Notes: generated from the letters alone by a model not told the origin. A DNA stretch of 64,000 nt from JACJVV01 sp964581515 (GCA_964581515.1 CAZOOV010000004.1:1-64000), one strand, 5' to 3'. Shown: positions 51,011 through 62,292, counted from the first letter of the stretch. A program made the numbers and translations.

Positions 51011-54000
51011 TTAGCACTCTTCCCAGCACCAATCATAGCATGTATCATAGCATGTGTCATAACATGTATCATAGCATGTATCACAGATCGTTATGCATGA
51101 TCCTCCCTGGCAGAACTGCCTGCAATTGCAGTCATGCGGATTGCAATTATGTGCATTGCAGTTATGTGGGTTACATTGGTAAGAGTCGCATACTTGCCAG
51201 CATTCATTTTCACAATTGCTGTTGCATCCGTCTCCATTCTGTGTATTTCCGTCGTCGCATTCTTCTCCTGCGTCAAGTATGCCATTTCCACAGACTGGCG
51301 TATAACATCTTGGATCATTAGGGTATACATCATAGTTTGTGCAAGCGTTTGTCTCACATGAGCAATCCCCTAAGCAATTATTTGGTACATCATGGTAATC
51401 ATACCAGTCTGGTCCTATGCACCTATCGGTGCATGTTGTGTCTGGACAATCGCTGTCATCATCACATTCAGCGCTACATTCAGTTTCAACACAGTATTCG
51501 TTTGTCGGAGGTGCTGAACAATCTACTGGATTCTCTTCACATGTGCAATCTCCTAAGCAATCGTTGCTATCTGAATCAGTGACTGTCGTTGAATCTAGTA
51601 CTTTATCATTATCATACTCTACAAGTTCCATGCCATCACAGTAATCGAAATATGTTACTGAACATGAACTATCAGGACAATCTCCATTATCATCGCATTC
51701 AGCATTACAGTTAGCTACATCGCATGTGTGTGTGAAGCTGTAATTTCCTTGTGAACAGCTGTCAGTTGCCTCGATGCATTGAGAGGTAAATCCAAGCGCA
51801 TAATCCCATGTGAATGGATTATTGTCTGGGTCATATACACATTCTCCTATATCTGGTAGATCAAATGGACTACAGTCGATATCATCATTATTATCTACAC
51901 ATCCAAGTATTGCATCGCAAGTCTCTCCACCATTGCAGTATAAGTCATCATCACAGTATGTGTCATTTGTAGGGAATACACATGAATCTGTTGTTTCATC
52001 ACAATAGTCGTTTGTTGTACAGTTGACTTGATCATCGCATACTATAGGTGTTCCGCTATTACACTGCGCATTGCTGCATGTTTCATTTCCGTCACAGTAT
52101 AGTCCATTGTCACAATCCTCTACAAGTGAACTATTGTCTATCTCACATGTCACATTTGCATCATCACAGGTATAATCATCATACCATATCTCAGTGCCTG
52201 AACAATATTCATTGTTGTAATCATTGCAATCTTCTTCTGGCACATCATCACACATGTAATTTGTGTTGTTGCAGTATTCTGAATGTCTTATGTCTCCATT
52301 ACAGAAGTCACTACAGTAGGTGTCATCGGGATCAATGTCTGTGATTACACAGTGTACATTATTTAGCTCTTCTGAACAGCTCCAGTTAAGCAGACCGCAT
52401 TCTCCTATCAAACCGTTTCTCTGGCTGCAGTCTTCTATCTGCGATCCGTTTACACCACAAGTGAAGTTTATACAGACTCCTTCTTGATGTGTAACGACTT
52501 CACCATCACAGAAATCTCTGTCAAGGTCATCGCAATCACTATCCTCTGTACATTGTACACATCTTGGGTCATTATATGTAATATTGACTGCTGCGCTGCA
52601 TGAGTTGTTTTCACAGCTGCAGTTTCCTATGCAAGCATTTGGTTCATTATCAAAGTCATGCCAATCATTTCCTATACATCTATCATTGCATATTGTGTCT
52701 GGACAATCAGCATCCTGTTCACATTCAGCATTGCATGTCTGCACATCGCATACATTCTCAACGCTCTCATTTCCTTGTGAACATGTTCCATCTGGCTCTT
52801 GGCATACTGATGTGAAGTTAGCTCTTGTATCCCATGTGAATGGATTTCCATCATCAGGTGTATTTGTACATGTTGATATCTCGCTAATATCATATCCGCT
52901 ACAGTCTACATCGGTTCCATTGTAGCATATTGCAAGGTCACAGCTTTCTTGTCCATCACAGGTAAGTCCATTGTCACAGTCTTCTATGAATGAACTATTG
53001 TCGAGTTCACAAGATATGATGCTTGTATTATCGCAAGTGTAATCATCAGCCCATATCTCAGTTCCGCTGCAGTAATCATTATCATATGTATCGCAATCTT
53101 CTACTAATGTGTTGTTTATTACTTCACATGTGACATTTGTATCATCACATGTATAATCTTCAAACCATATCTCTGATGCATTGCAGTAATTATGGTCATA
53201 ATCATTACAATCTTCTATGAATGATGCCTGTACACCGCATACAAGATTAAAGCATACTCCTTCTACATGCAGTATTGCGCTTCCACTGCAGTAATCATCA
53301 TCAAGATAATCACAGTCTGAGTCATTCAGACATTCTCCGCATCTTGGATCATTGTATGTAATGTTAGGCGCACCGCAAGTGTTATTCTCACAACTGCAGT
53401 CTCCCATGCAAGCGTTTGGCACATTATCATAGTCATAATAGTCAAGACCCACACATCCATCCTGGCATATTGTGTCAGGACAATCATTGTCATCTTCGCA
53501 CTCCGCATTACATGTTTGCATGTCGCATTCATTTTCGATAGTCTCATTTCCTTGTGTGCATGTTCCATTTGGCTCTTGGCATACTGATGTGAAATTAGCT
53601 CTGCTATCCCATGTGAATGGATTTGCATCATCTGGACTATTGGTGCATGTTCCAATTCCGCTTATGTCATGTCCGCTGCAATCTACATCAGTTCCATCTT
53701 GACACTGTGCATTGCTGCAGCTTTCGCTTCCATCACATACAAGTCCATTGTCGCAATCTTCAACAAGTGTTGTATCTAATAGGCTACATGAGCGTGTCAT
53801 GCATGTATAATCATCGAACCATATCTCTGTTCCATTGCAATAACTATTGTCAAGCAGATTGCAGTCTTCTACAAATGTAGGAGCTCCTGCTTCACATTGA
53901 TATGTTCCATTACAGATCCCTTCTATGTGCATTACATCGTCACCGCTGCAGAAATCCTGATCAAATGCATCACAATCATCATCTGTTGTACATTGTCCGC

Positions 54001-57000
54001 ATCTAGGATCATTATATGAGATGTTTGTTGGTGCGTTGCATGAATTATTCTCACAACTGCAGTTTCCTATGCAAGCGTTTGGTACATTGTCATAATAATA
54101 ATAGTCTGGACCTATGCATCTATCTTGGCATATTGTCTCAGCACAATCATTGTCATCTTCGCACTCCGCATTACATGTTTGCATGTCGCATTCATTTTCG
54201 ATAGTTTCATTTCCTGTTGTACATGTTCCATTAGGTTCCTGGCATACTGATGTAAAGTTAGCTCGGAAGTCCCATGTATATGGATTTCCATCATCAGGTG
54301 AGTTTGTACATGTTCCTATTGCGCTTATGTCATGTCCGCTGCAGTCTACATCTGTGCCATCAACACATTGAGCTGCATTGCATGTCTCGCTTCCATCACA
54401 TGCTAATCCATTGTCACAATCCTCAACAAGCGTACTGTTCTCTAACTCACATATTACATCAGGTCCGCATGTGTATTCATCATTCCATATCTCAGTACCG
54501 CTGCAGTAATTATTGTCTAAAAGACTACAGTCTTCTGTAACATTCGGTGCTCCAGCTTCACATTGGTATGTTCCATTGCATATTCCTTCTACATGCACTA
54601 TGTCATCCCCACTGCAATAATCATTATCAAATCCATCACAGTCATCATCTGTTAAGCACTGGCCGCATCTTGAATCGAAGTATGATATATTTACAGGTAT
54701 GCTACAGCTATTGTTCTCACAACTGCAGTTTCCTATGCAAGCGTTTGGCACATTGTCATAATAATAATAGTGCTGTCCGATGCATCTGTCTTGGCATATT
54801 GTGTCAGGACAATCAGCATCAATCTCACATTCTGCACCACACTGTGCTGTATCACATGTGTTGAATATCGTATCATTTCTTCCTGTGCATGTTCCTGGTT
54901 CAATGCATTCTGATGTGAATGGCTCTCTGTAATCCCAGGTGTACGGGTTGCCATCATCAGGTGAATTTGTACAGCTTTCTACTCCTGTTATATTATTGCC
55001 GCTGCAATCTATAGGTGTAGAATTATAGCACTGTGCATTATTGCATGTCTCCTGACCATCGCAGAATAGTCCATTATTGCACTCTTCTATTAGTGTAGTA
55101 TCATCAAGTACACACTGCAGGCTATCACATGTATATTCATCATGTTTTATCGCAGTTGCATCACAATAATCATTATCGAGTAAGCTGCAGTCTTCTACTA
55201 AAGTAGGTGTTCCTGCTTCACACTCATAGTTCTGGTTGCATACGCCCTCAACAGTCATTATGTAATCTGCATCACAATAGTTGCTGTCAAAGCTGTTACA
55301 ATCATCATCATCTTCACAATCCCTGCAATGTTCCATATTGAACGGAAGTCCTACAGCTTTATATGAAGTTATATTAGGTATCCATGGTAGATATCTGTCA
55401 GTATAATCTGATCCAACTTCTCCATAGAATTCATCTACTTTGAACCATACTGATGTTGGATCGCTAGGAGGCCAGTCATAAGTGGCTTCAATAGAGTAAT
55501 TGTTGCCTGGGAAAGTCGGTACCCGTATCCTGATGGTGCTGAAACCTAAAAGATATATCGAGGTAATACCAAAGTCATCATACAAACCAGGATCAGTGCC
55601 ATCGACACCATCCTGCCAATCACTTCTTCCATCAAGGTCAAGATCAACTAGTTGTGAAGGTAAAGCATCATTATTAGTAGGGTAGTTATAGACTAACTCC
55701 CAGGCATCATTTACTCCGTCGCAATCATCATCTCTACTGCCATTTATACATCTTATGTCATTATACGATATAGTAGGTGCCTCAATGCAGATATTTTGTT
55801 CACAGCTGCAATCTCCTAGGCAATTATTTTGTACATCATCATAATCATAATAATCGTCTCCATAACATCCATCTAAATAATCGCAGTCAGTCTCACTGCA
55901 ATCACTATCTTCTTCGCACTCTGCACCACACTGTGCAATATCACATTCACTCACAACAATCTGAGTTCCTGTAGTACAGTTTTCGCAATCTTCTTTACAT
56001 TCTGAGATGAATTCATCTGCACTGTCCCATGTATAAGGATTTCCTTCAGGACCATATGTGCATGTTGCAATCTCAGGAAGATCATATGATGAACAAGTTA
56101 CATTTGTTCCAGTTGTACATCCTGATAGTAGATCACAAGTCTCTTGCCCATTACAGAATATTCCATCATCACATAATATATCATAAGGATTGTTATCGCA
56201 CTGATCTGCAGTCTCATTGCATGAATCTATAGTGCATGAGATATTATCATTACATACTACTTGTGTTCCAGGCCAGCATGCAGCATTATCACATGTTTCC
56301 TGCCCATTGCAAAAAGCACCATCATTACATTCTTCTATCAATGTTGTATCATCAAGTACGCATGTTAGACTGCCATCATCACATGTATAATCATCATGTA
56401 CTATGTCTGTACCACTGCAAAGATCTTCATTCAAATCATTACAATCTTCTACAAAGCTTGAATCGCACATATGGGTCTCATTGTTACAGCTAGAGTCATA
56501 TATGTCATCTCCATCGCAAAATCCACTGCATGCACTTTCATTTTCAAGTATATTCTCTTCTATTATTACACAGTGTACTCCGATATGTTCATCAGAGCAT
56601 ACCCATGGTGAATATCCGCATTCTCCTATTGGTGTGAAGCCTCTATCATCACAATCTTCAACTTCACTTAGGTTAACTTCGCAGAAATTATCAACACAGA
56701 TTCCCTCATCATGTGCTATAGTATTTCCAAAGCAGAAATCTCTGTCAAGATAGTCACAATCACTGTCTTCATCGCATCCATCATCAGCACATCTCCAATC
56801 ATTATAGGATATGTCATACACGCTGCAGTCTAGTGGTGCGCAAAGGCAATCTTCACATGCATTCTGCCTGTCATGATAATCATAATAGTCTGGACCTACG
56901 CATCCATCATATAGATCGCACTCTGTATCTTCGCATTGAGTTGAATCATCACATTGTGCACTACATTCAGTGACACTGCATTCATTCTCAATTGTATCAT

Positions 57001-59332
57001 CGCCTTCAGTACAGATTCCTGGCTCGACACATTCAGATGAGAACATATCTCTAGTATCATGAGTGAATGGATTATCATCATCTGGTGAGTTTGTACACGA
57101 ATCAATTCCAGTTATATTATTATTAGAACAGTTTATCGGTGTGCCCTCAACGCAATATGCTGCATCGCATGTTTCTTGACCATTACAGAAAAGCCCATCA
57201 TCACATTCCATAAATGGCAATGTGTCATTGAATACACACTCTGCGTTCAGACACATATAATCATCTTCAACAATATCTGTATCCTGGCAATGCTTTGAGT
57301 TCAAGTCATTACAATCTTGGATTGCAAGATCAAGACATTCAAATGTTGTCTCATTACAATATGAATAATAAACTGTGTCACTGTCGCAGAAGTCTTGGCA
57401 TAAATCTTGATCCGGCTCAACACCGTTGATCTCACATTGGCTTGCGCTTCCATTATCGATGCATGTCCATTGCAATGCACCGCAATCTTCCACAACTCCA
57501 TCTCTCAGGCTGCAATCTTCTACTGTGCTGTTTGAAGGCTGGCATGTATAATTTATGCATACTCCTTCCTGATGCATCAGTTCATCTCCAGCGCAAAAAT
57601 CAGTATCAAGAGCATCACAATGACTGTCTTGTGTACATTGTACGCATCTTATATCATTGTATGAGATAAGGGTAGGAACGCAGCTGTTATCTTCACAGCT
57701 GCAGTTTCCTAAGCATGCGTTTGAGACATTGCTATCATAAGTGTAGTAATCATTTCCTATGCAGCCATCGCTGCATGTTGTATTTTCACAATCATCATCC
57801 TGCTCGCATGATGCGTTACATTCAGATGTATTGCATTGGCTTGTAATATTATAGCTTCCTACGCTACAGCTGTCTGTAGTTTCGTTGCACACAGAAGTGA
57901 AGCCAGGATCATAATCGAAGGTAAATGTATTATTATCAGGTATATTTGAGCATGTTGAGATCTCAGGAAGATCCTCAGCAGTGCAGTTTACAGGTGTATC
58001 GTTCATACATTGATAATCTTCGTTGCAGTATTCTACGCCGTTACAAAATAGTCCATCGCTGCAGTCAGCATCTACATAACATTCTCTTAGAACTTCTCTG
58101 ACACATGTTATGAATAGTTCTTCAGCATCATCAGTCCAATAGTTTGATTCAAGGATCCCATAGAAGCAGATATTGCCTTCAGTATCTTCTGTACATAGCT
58201 GTTCTGCAATCTGAACATTCCCCACTTGCAGGTTCTCAGCAGGATCTTCATCAATCCGATATGTTCCAGAAGCAAAGCATTCTCCATCTGCAGGAGCAGT
58301 TACATTAATCTCAATATAGGTCTGATTTGGATATTGAATTACAAGATTTATTGCATTAGAACCATTATATGTGCATCCTCCATAAAGCATATCATTTATT
58401 TCTATGCTGACAGTACCAGTAGGATTAAGCACCTCATATCTTATTGTGAAATTGCTGTTAGGTTGTGCAACATGTCCTATCACAACCCTATTGACATCAT
58501 TTAATGCAACGCAGCTTGCGTTTGATCCTATTGCTAGCCTTGTATTGCCGCAATTGCTTGATTGTGTGAATATCTGTCCATCACACATTGTTGATGCTAA
58601 TGGAAGCCATGTCTTGTCTGCATCATACTCTAGAGTGGAACCTTTAGGGAGCACAGATACTACATGTCCTTCCTTATCTTCTCCAGATGGAAGTGTTGGT
58701 GTGATTGCGAGTGGTATAAATCCCTGATGTCTATTGCTGTTAGAAAGGAAGAAATATCCTAATGCAAGCCCTCTGTAATTAGTTGCGCTTGTATAGACAT
58801 AAGGCATCTCACTTGTGTTAATGACCTTAACTTTCAGTTTAGATGATGATATCAATTGGCTTATTCCATCTGCATCTGTTAGTGCCCAATCATCCACATG
58901 CCATGAGTTTGTAACGATGCTTGGATGATCTGCAACTGGGATGCTTGATGGATCATCAAAATTATCATTGGTCATTATTATGAACGTAAAATTATTTAGA
59001 TCGTACAATGGAAGATCATCGATATGTATGTATGTTATAGCATAATCCATATCTTCAAGTATATCTACTATATTATCATCAAGCCTGAAGTTTCTCTCAT
59101 ATATATATGCCACATCGCCTGCACTGCCTGCTGCTTCAGCAGATGCAAGCGCAGCGAAGATAAGGACTAGAATCACAGAAAAAGAAAGCCAGAAAAAGAT
59201 CTTTTTTGTTAGTGAAACCTTTGGAGAGGTACACGAATATTCACATTCTGGTTCACTAGAACACGGCAACTCGACATTATAATGCAATGTACTACCTTTC
59301 CTGTTGCCATGAACTTGTGAATAATGAACCAT
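51011..59332 (-). CDS. Giant cysteine-rich secreted repeat protein
   Basis: 2773 residues. GAGAGGT upstream of the ATG fixes the start, so a 42-residue hydrophilic N-region precedes the membrane/signal helix (about 43-66). The Rossmann-like domain shared with 46514-48625 covers about 70-410. Then come dozens of Cys-rich modules with recurring DCDNG...CDGxETC, DCSG, TCTNSPDD, CExDxDC and SYNDxRC segments, many of them disulfide candidates. Near the end a myxococcal-type cysteine-rich repeat (CGNGILDAGEECDDGN) is followed by a His/Cys/Asn-rich region and four to five CYDT repeats. Cotranscribed with 59359-61038 (gap 26 bases). Likely an extracellular fibre or adhesin. Confidence 0.87.
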   Translation of the reverse strand: MVHYSQVHGNRKGSTLHYNVELPCSSEPECEYSCTSPKVSLTKKIFFWLSFSVILVLIFAALASAEAAGSAGDVAYIYERNFRLDDNIVDILEDMDYAITYIHIDDLPLYDLNNFTFIIMTNDNFDDPSSIPVADHPSIVTNSWHVDDWALTDADGISQLISSSKLKVKVINTSEMPYVYTSATNYRGLALGYFFLSNSNRHQGFIPLAITPTLPSGEDKEGHVVSVLPKGSTLEYDADKTWLPLASTMCDGQIFTQSSNCGNTRLAIGSNASCVALNDVNRVVIGHVAQPNSNFTIRYEVLNPTGTVSIEINDMLYGGCTYNGSNAINLVIQYPNQTYIEINVTAPADGECFASGTYRIDEDPAENLQVGNVQIAEQLCTEDTEGNICFYGILESNYWTDDAEELFITCVREVLRECYVDADCSDGLFCNGVEYCNEDYQCMNDTPVNCTAEDLPEISTCSNIPDNNTFTFDYDPGFTSVCNETTDSCSVGSYNITSQCNTSECNASCEQDDDCENTTCSDGCIGNDYYTYDSNVSNACLGNCSCEDNSCVPTLISYNDIRCVQCTQDSHCDALDTDFCAGDELMHQEGVCINYTCQPSNSTVEDCSLRDGVVEDCGALQWTCIDNGSASQCEINGVEPDQDLCQDFCDSDTVYYSYCNETTFECLDLAIQDCNDLNSKHCQDTDIVEDDYMCLNAECVFNDTLPFMECDDGLFCNGQETCDAAYCVEGTPINCSNNNITGIDSCTNSPDDDNPFTHDTRDMFSSECVEPGICTEGDDTIENECSVTECSAQCDDSTQCEDTECDLYDGCVGPDYYDYHDRQNACEDCLCAPLDCSVYDISYNDWRCADDGCDEDSDCDYLDRDFCFGNTIAHDEGICVDNFCEVNLSEVEDCDDRGFTPIGECGYSPWVCSDEHIGVHCVIIEENILENESACSGFCDGDDIYDSSCNNETHMCDSSFVEDCNDLNEDLCSGTDIVHDDYTCDDGSLTCVLDDTTLIEECNDGAFCNGQETCDNAACWPGTQVVCNDNISCTIDSCNETADQCDNNPYDILCDDGIFCNGQETCDLLSGCTTGTNVTCSSYDLPEIATCTYGPEGNPYTWDSADEFISECKEDCENCTTGTQIVVSECDIAQCGAECEEDSDCSETDCDYLDGCYGDDYYDYDDVQNNCLGDCSCEQNICIEAPTISYNDIRCINGSRDDDCDGVNDAWELVYNYPTNNDALPSQLVDLDLDGRSDWQDGVDGTDPGLYDDFGITSIYLLGFSTIRIRVPTFPGNNYSIEATYDWPPSDPTSVWFKVDEFYGEVGSDYTDRYLPWIPNITSYKAVGLPFNMEHCRDCEDDDDCNSFDSNYCDADYIMTVEGVCNQNYECEAGTPTLVEDCSLLDNDYCDATAIKHDEYTCDSLQCVLDDTTLIEECNNGLFCDGQETCNNAQCYNSTPIDCSGNNITGVESCTNSPDDGNPYTWDYREPFTSECIEPGTCTGRNDTIFNTCDTAQCGAECEIDADCPDTICQDRCIGQHYYYYDNVPNACIGNCSCENNSCSIPVNISYFDSRCGQCLTDDDCDGFDNDYCSGDDIVHVEGICNGTYQCEAGAPNVTEDCSLLDNNYCSGTEIWNDEYTCGPDVICELENSTLVEDCDNGLACDGSETCNAAQCVDGTDVDCSGHDISAIGTCTNSPDDGNPYTWDFRANFTSVCQEPNGTCTTGNETIENECDMQTCNAECEDDNDCAETICQDRCIGPDYYYYDNVPNACIGNCSCENNSCNAPTNISYNDPRCGQCTTDDDCDAFDQDFCSGDDVMHIEGICNGTYQCEAGAPTFVEDCNLLDNSYCNGTEIWFDDYTCMTRSCSLLDTTLVEDCDNGLVCDGSESCSNAQCQDGTDVDCSGHDISGIGTCTNSPDDANPFTWDSRANFTSVCQEPNGTCTQGNETIENECDMQTCNAECEDDNDCPDTICQDGCVGLDYYDYDNVPNACMGDCSCENNTCGAPNITYNDPRCGECLNDSDCDYLDDDYCSGSAILHVEGVCFNLVCGVQASFIEDCNDYDHNYCNASEIWFEDYTCDDTNVTCEVINNTLVEDCDTYDNDYCSGTEIWADDYTCDNTSIISCELDNSSFIEDCDNGLTCDGQESCDLAICYNGTDVDCSGYDISEISTCTNTPDDGNPFTWDTRANFTSVCQEPDGTCSQGNESVENVCDVQTCNAECEQDADCPDTICNDRCIGNDWHDFDNEPNACIGNCSCENNSCSAAVNITYNDPRCVQCTEDSDCDDLDRDFCDGEVVTHQEGVCINFTCGVNGSQIEDCSQRNGLIGECGLLNWSCSEELNNVHCVITDIDPDDTYCSDFCNGDIRHSEYCNNTNYMCDDVPEEDCNDYNNEYCSGTEIWYDDYTCDDANVTCEIDNSSLVEDCDNGLYCDGNETCSNAQCNSGTPIVCDDQVNCTTNDYCDETTDSCVFPTNDTYCDDDLYCNGGETCDAILGCVDNNDDIDCSPFDLPDIGECVYDPDNNPFTWDYALGFTSQCIEATDSCSQGNYSFTHTCDVANCNAECDDNGDCPDSSCSVTYFDYCDGMELVEYDNDKVLDSTTVTDSDSNDCLGDCTCEENPVDCSAPPTNEYCVETECSAECDDDSDCPDTTCTDRCIGPDWYDYHDVPNNCLGDCSCETNACTNYDVYPNDPRCYTPVCGNGILDAGEECDDGNTQNGDGCNSNCENECWQVCDSYQCNPHNCNAHNCNPHDCNCRQFCQGGSCITICDTCYDTCYDTCYDTCYDWCWEEC

Positions 59333-59358
59333 TTTTTTTACCTCTCACATCCTGGAAA

Positions 59359-61038
59359 TTAAATCTCTATCGTGAATTGTACAGGTATTGCTATTGAATT
59401 GCCTGCCTCATCAAATACTTGTATTGAAACATCGTGGAAACCTTCTTTGAAAGATTTCTTTGTTACGCATCTGTTATCATCATCAAGCCTGCTGCAAAGC
59501 CTCCTGTCTTTAGGTCTTGATTCTTCCCAATCTATGTAATTCACCTCTTCAAAATTCGCTTCATCTACTGACATGTTGAATGTAACATATCTGCCATCGA
59601 TGGTATAGGTGAAATCAGCACCGATCTTAGGGTAAGTTGTATCAACTAGTAGGTCTTCTACTCTTCGGCTGATGTCATCTTGTAATACTCTGTCTATCAA
59701 TCTGAAAAGATAAGTTATCTCTTGCCCATCAAATTCAGACAGATTTATAAAAAATTCACAGGATGTCCTTCTGCCTGTTGAACATTCTTCGTCTAAATCG
59801 ACATAATATTTGCTCCAATTAGCAGGATCTCCATAGTACAACGCTAAAATCTTAGGATTCTCTTCTGTGAACTCAACATAGAATGTTCCGCTTGCAAAGT
59901 CTCTCTTAGGCTCTGTCTTTGATATTCTTGGGTCTTTGCTGTCTGTGAAGAATTCTTCTGTTTGATTTACACTAAGCCCTACTTCATCAGTAACTCTTAT
60001 CATCACTTCATGTTCTCCATCTTTGAAGCTGATCCTTTTCTCACAGGTTCCATCATCATCAAGCCTTGAACAGAGCCTCTTCCATTTTGCTCTAGGATCA
60101 AGAAGATCTATATATTCAACTTCTTCAAGATTTAACTCATCAACTTCTATTGAGAATGTAACCTTGCCGCCATCTATATCATAACTAAGGTCATTTATTA
60201 CAGGTTCGCTTGTATCAACACTAAGGATCTCATGATCCGATTCATCTGTTGAACCTGCTATGTCTGTAAGTACTGCCCATACTTCAATCTCCTGAAGATC
60301 ATAATCTCCAAGAGGAACATCTATAGCACATACTGTTTTGCTTCCTTCTGTTGTGCATTTACTTAGATTAAAATCTGCTGTCCTTCTTTCTACTATATCA
60401 TTCCCATAATGAAGCACCATGGTTGTAGGATTATCTTCTTTGAATTCAACTTCAAAATGTCCTGATGCAAAATCTCTGTCTGGCTCTATGCCATATATCC
60501 TTGGATCTTGTGAATCTATCCAGAAAGTGACATTATAATAATTATAATAGTTATTATCTCTTGCGCTTATAGTAAGGCTGTTGAAACCTTCATCAAAGCT
60601 TCTCGGATTGTTGTATTCCTCACAGTTTGAGCATACTCTTGTCCATCTCCCTCTGCCATCTATATTATCTATATAATATATATCTCCTTTTTCGCTTATA
60701 TTTATATCGAAAAGCACAAGCCTTTCATTATATATATTACCTTCAACTGGAGAAGTCAGGGTTATATTCGGTGCGCTACTATCTACAGAACCGCCTCCTG
60801 TACATGATAATCCTAAACCATAACATGTATTAAGTGATGTAGAACATATATCTCCATTATCATAATTATGTAAGCACAAGGTTGTAGGGCCATGCCATAC
60901 GCCCATTGCAGGATTGCAGAGTTCTCCAAAGTCGATGGATTCTCCTTGTGCAAGACATGCTAATTCATAGCTGTCTGCAAAAGCGATCGCCAATGCAAAT
61001 AGTGATATTGTGAATATTATGAGTGTGATTTTTTTCAT
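59359..61038 (-). CDS. Secreted Ig-like repeat protein
   Basis: 559 residues. Signal peptide about 1-21, then a Cys-rich N-terminal module (about 25-85) and a series of Ig-like beta units. Three repeats contain a DPRI...EPxRDFASGxFxVEFxExNP segment and three contain an xxRLCSRLDDDxxC or RVCSNC variant. It precedes the 2773-residue protein in the same operon and could bind it at the surface. A GGGG ribosome site precedes the ATG. Confidence 0.78.
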   Translation of the reverse strand: MKKITLIIFTISLFALAIAFADSYELACLAQGESIDFGELCNPAMGVWHGPTTLCLHNYDNGDICSTSLNTCYGLGLSCTGGGSVDSSAPNITLTSPVEGNIYNERLVLFDINISEKGDIYYIDNIDGRGRWTRVCSNCEEYNNPRSFDEGFNSLTISARDNNYYNYYNVTFWIDSQDPRIYGIEPDRDFASGHFEVEFKEDNPTTMVLHYGNDIVERRTADFNLSKCTTEGSKTVCAIDVPLGDYDLQEIEVWAVLTDIAGSTDESDHEILSVDTSEPVINDLSYDIDGGKVTFSIEVDELNLEEVEYIDLLDPRAKWKRLCSRLDDDGTCEKRISFKDGEHEVMIRVTDEVGLSVNQTEEFFTDSKDPRISKTEPKRDFASGTFYVEFTEENPKILALYYGDPANWSKYYVDLDEECSTGRRTSCEFFINLSEFDGQEITYLFRLIDRVLQDDISRRVEDLLVDTTYPKIGADFTYTIDGRYVTFNMSVDEANFEEVNYIDWEESRPKDRRLCSRLDDDNRCVTKKSFKEGFHDVSIQVFDEAGNSIAIPVQFTIEI

Positions 61039-61164
61039 TTTTTCCCCTATGGTTATATCTAATCATGTTCAAGATTGAACCTGTCCCCCTATTTGTCCCG
61101 ATGAATTATTTAATGTGAATCTGATGTACTTGTTAATGATAAATACATTAAATTATTAAAAAAA

Positions 61165-61189
61165 ATAATAAAAAAAGGGCTTTCGCCCC
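61165..61189 (-). terminator. Hairpin terminator of the S-layer-like gene
   Basis: On the minus strand GGGC-GAAA-GCCC is followed by TTTTTTTATTATT, 18 bases after the stop of 61207-62292. Stem, tetraloop and T-run make an intrinsic-type terminator. Confidence 0.75.
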
Positions 61190-61206
61190 ATTGTTTTACA
61201 ACATAC

Positions 61207-62292
61207 TTAGATAGCTTCTCCGAAGAAGAAGATGCTACCTGTGTCAAAGTCACCATTACATGGTTCTGGAAGGTCTAACTTGAATGTTAAAGCCATTTCA
61301 GCTCCTGGTGAAAGCAAGTTTGCATCGTATCCGTAGCTACCTGCATTTGCCTGTAGGATTTCAGCTTCGTCGTACATTGTTCTGTCGAAGTGGTCTCCGT
61401 ACTGGATGTTTAGGTAACCTTCTGCATCTCTTGCTCTTGTTGTTGCTGCGTCATAAGCTGCTCCGTCTGCTAAACCATCGTTGAATGATGACCAAGCACC
61501 GTTAACTACATAGTAGCTAAAAGCAGTTAGTGACAATTCGTTTGTTGTAGGACACATAGCGCCAGATGGGCTTGAGTCATAGAAGTTTGTACCTGCTATG
61601 AACATATCAAGAACAACTCCAGATCCGTCATCAGCATCATTCTCAACTAATAGTGTTTCTGAATAGCTTGATGTTCCTGGTCTTACATCGCTAAATGTTA
61701 AGCTTCCATCGATTGACAATGCAACGATTGGGTTGAAGAACCAATACTCGTTCTCATCAATTGTGTTTGTTAGACCGTCAAGGTCCTCAACTTCAACTGT
61801 TACCCAGTGTTCATCGTACATGCTAGCTGGGGTCTCAACTGTAAGTTCACAATCGTAGTACCTCATCATGTCGCTGTCAAATGTTGTTATGTTCTCTTCA
61901 TCGATTCTTGCGTTACATTCGCTTAAGATTGATGTTGTTCCTAGATCCTCAACACAGTTAACTTCGATGTCATTACCAGCTCCTTGTGTAGGGCCGATTG
62001 TTGCATAAACATCGCTTATCTTGTTGATTCCGTTTTTGTCCATAACTAGAACTTTCCATGCGATTGACTCGCCTTCGAAAGCATAGTTGCTGTTTCTTTC
62101 ATGTGGTGCATCGCCTGGACTTAGTCTTCCCCATTCTACTGGGTCGTCATCCATAACTCTGTTATCACATAGCCATATTTCTGGCTCAAAGTCTTCTGTT
62201 TCTATGTCAACACCGATACCTACTCCTACATCGTTCGCAAAAATCATAGGTAGAACGAACAGAGCAACCAATGCTGCTAATATTTTCTTCAT
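61207..62292 (-). CDS. S-layer-like secreted protein
   Basis: 361 residues. Signal peptide about 1-19 (LVALFVLPMIFA), then an acidic ectodomain with conserved cysteines, a YDCELTVETP segment, ENEYWFFNP and SGAMCPTTN. It ends GSIFFFGEAI without an anchor. The incomplete protein at 63208 is a paralogue with the same blocks. A strong GGAGGT ribosome site, a hairpin terminator and a long structured leader indicate an abundant product. I infer a main cell-surface protein; family not identified. Confidence 0.8.
   Translation of the reverse strand: MKKILAALVALFVLPMIFANDVGVGIGVDIETEDFEPEIWLCDNRVMDDDPVEWGRLSPGDAPHERNSNYAFEGESIAWKVLVMDKNGINKISDVYATIGPTQGAGNDIEVNCVEDLGTTSILSECNARIDEENITTFDSDMMRYYDCELTVETPASMYDEHWVTVEVEDLDGLTNTIDENEYWFFNPIVALSIDGSLTFSDVRPGTSSYSETLLVENDADDGSGVVLDMFIAGTNFYDSSPSGAMCPTTNELSLTAFSYYVVNGAWSSFNDGLADGAAYDAATTRARDAEGYLNIQYGDHFDRTMYDEAEILQANAGSYGYDANLLSPGAEMALTFKLDLPEPCNGDFDTGSIFFFGEAI

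Noticed and set aside
51040..57669. His/Cys-rich frames on both strands inside the 2773-residue gene
   Set aside because: Shadows of the cysteine-rich repeats, repeated in each module with no independent start signals.
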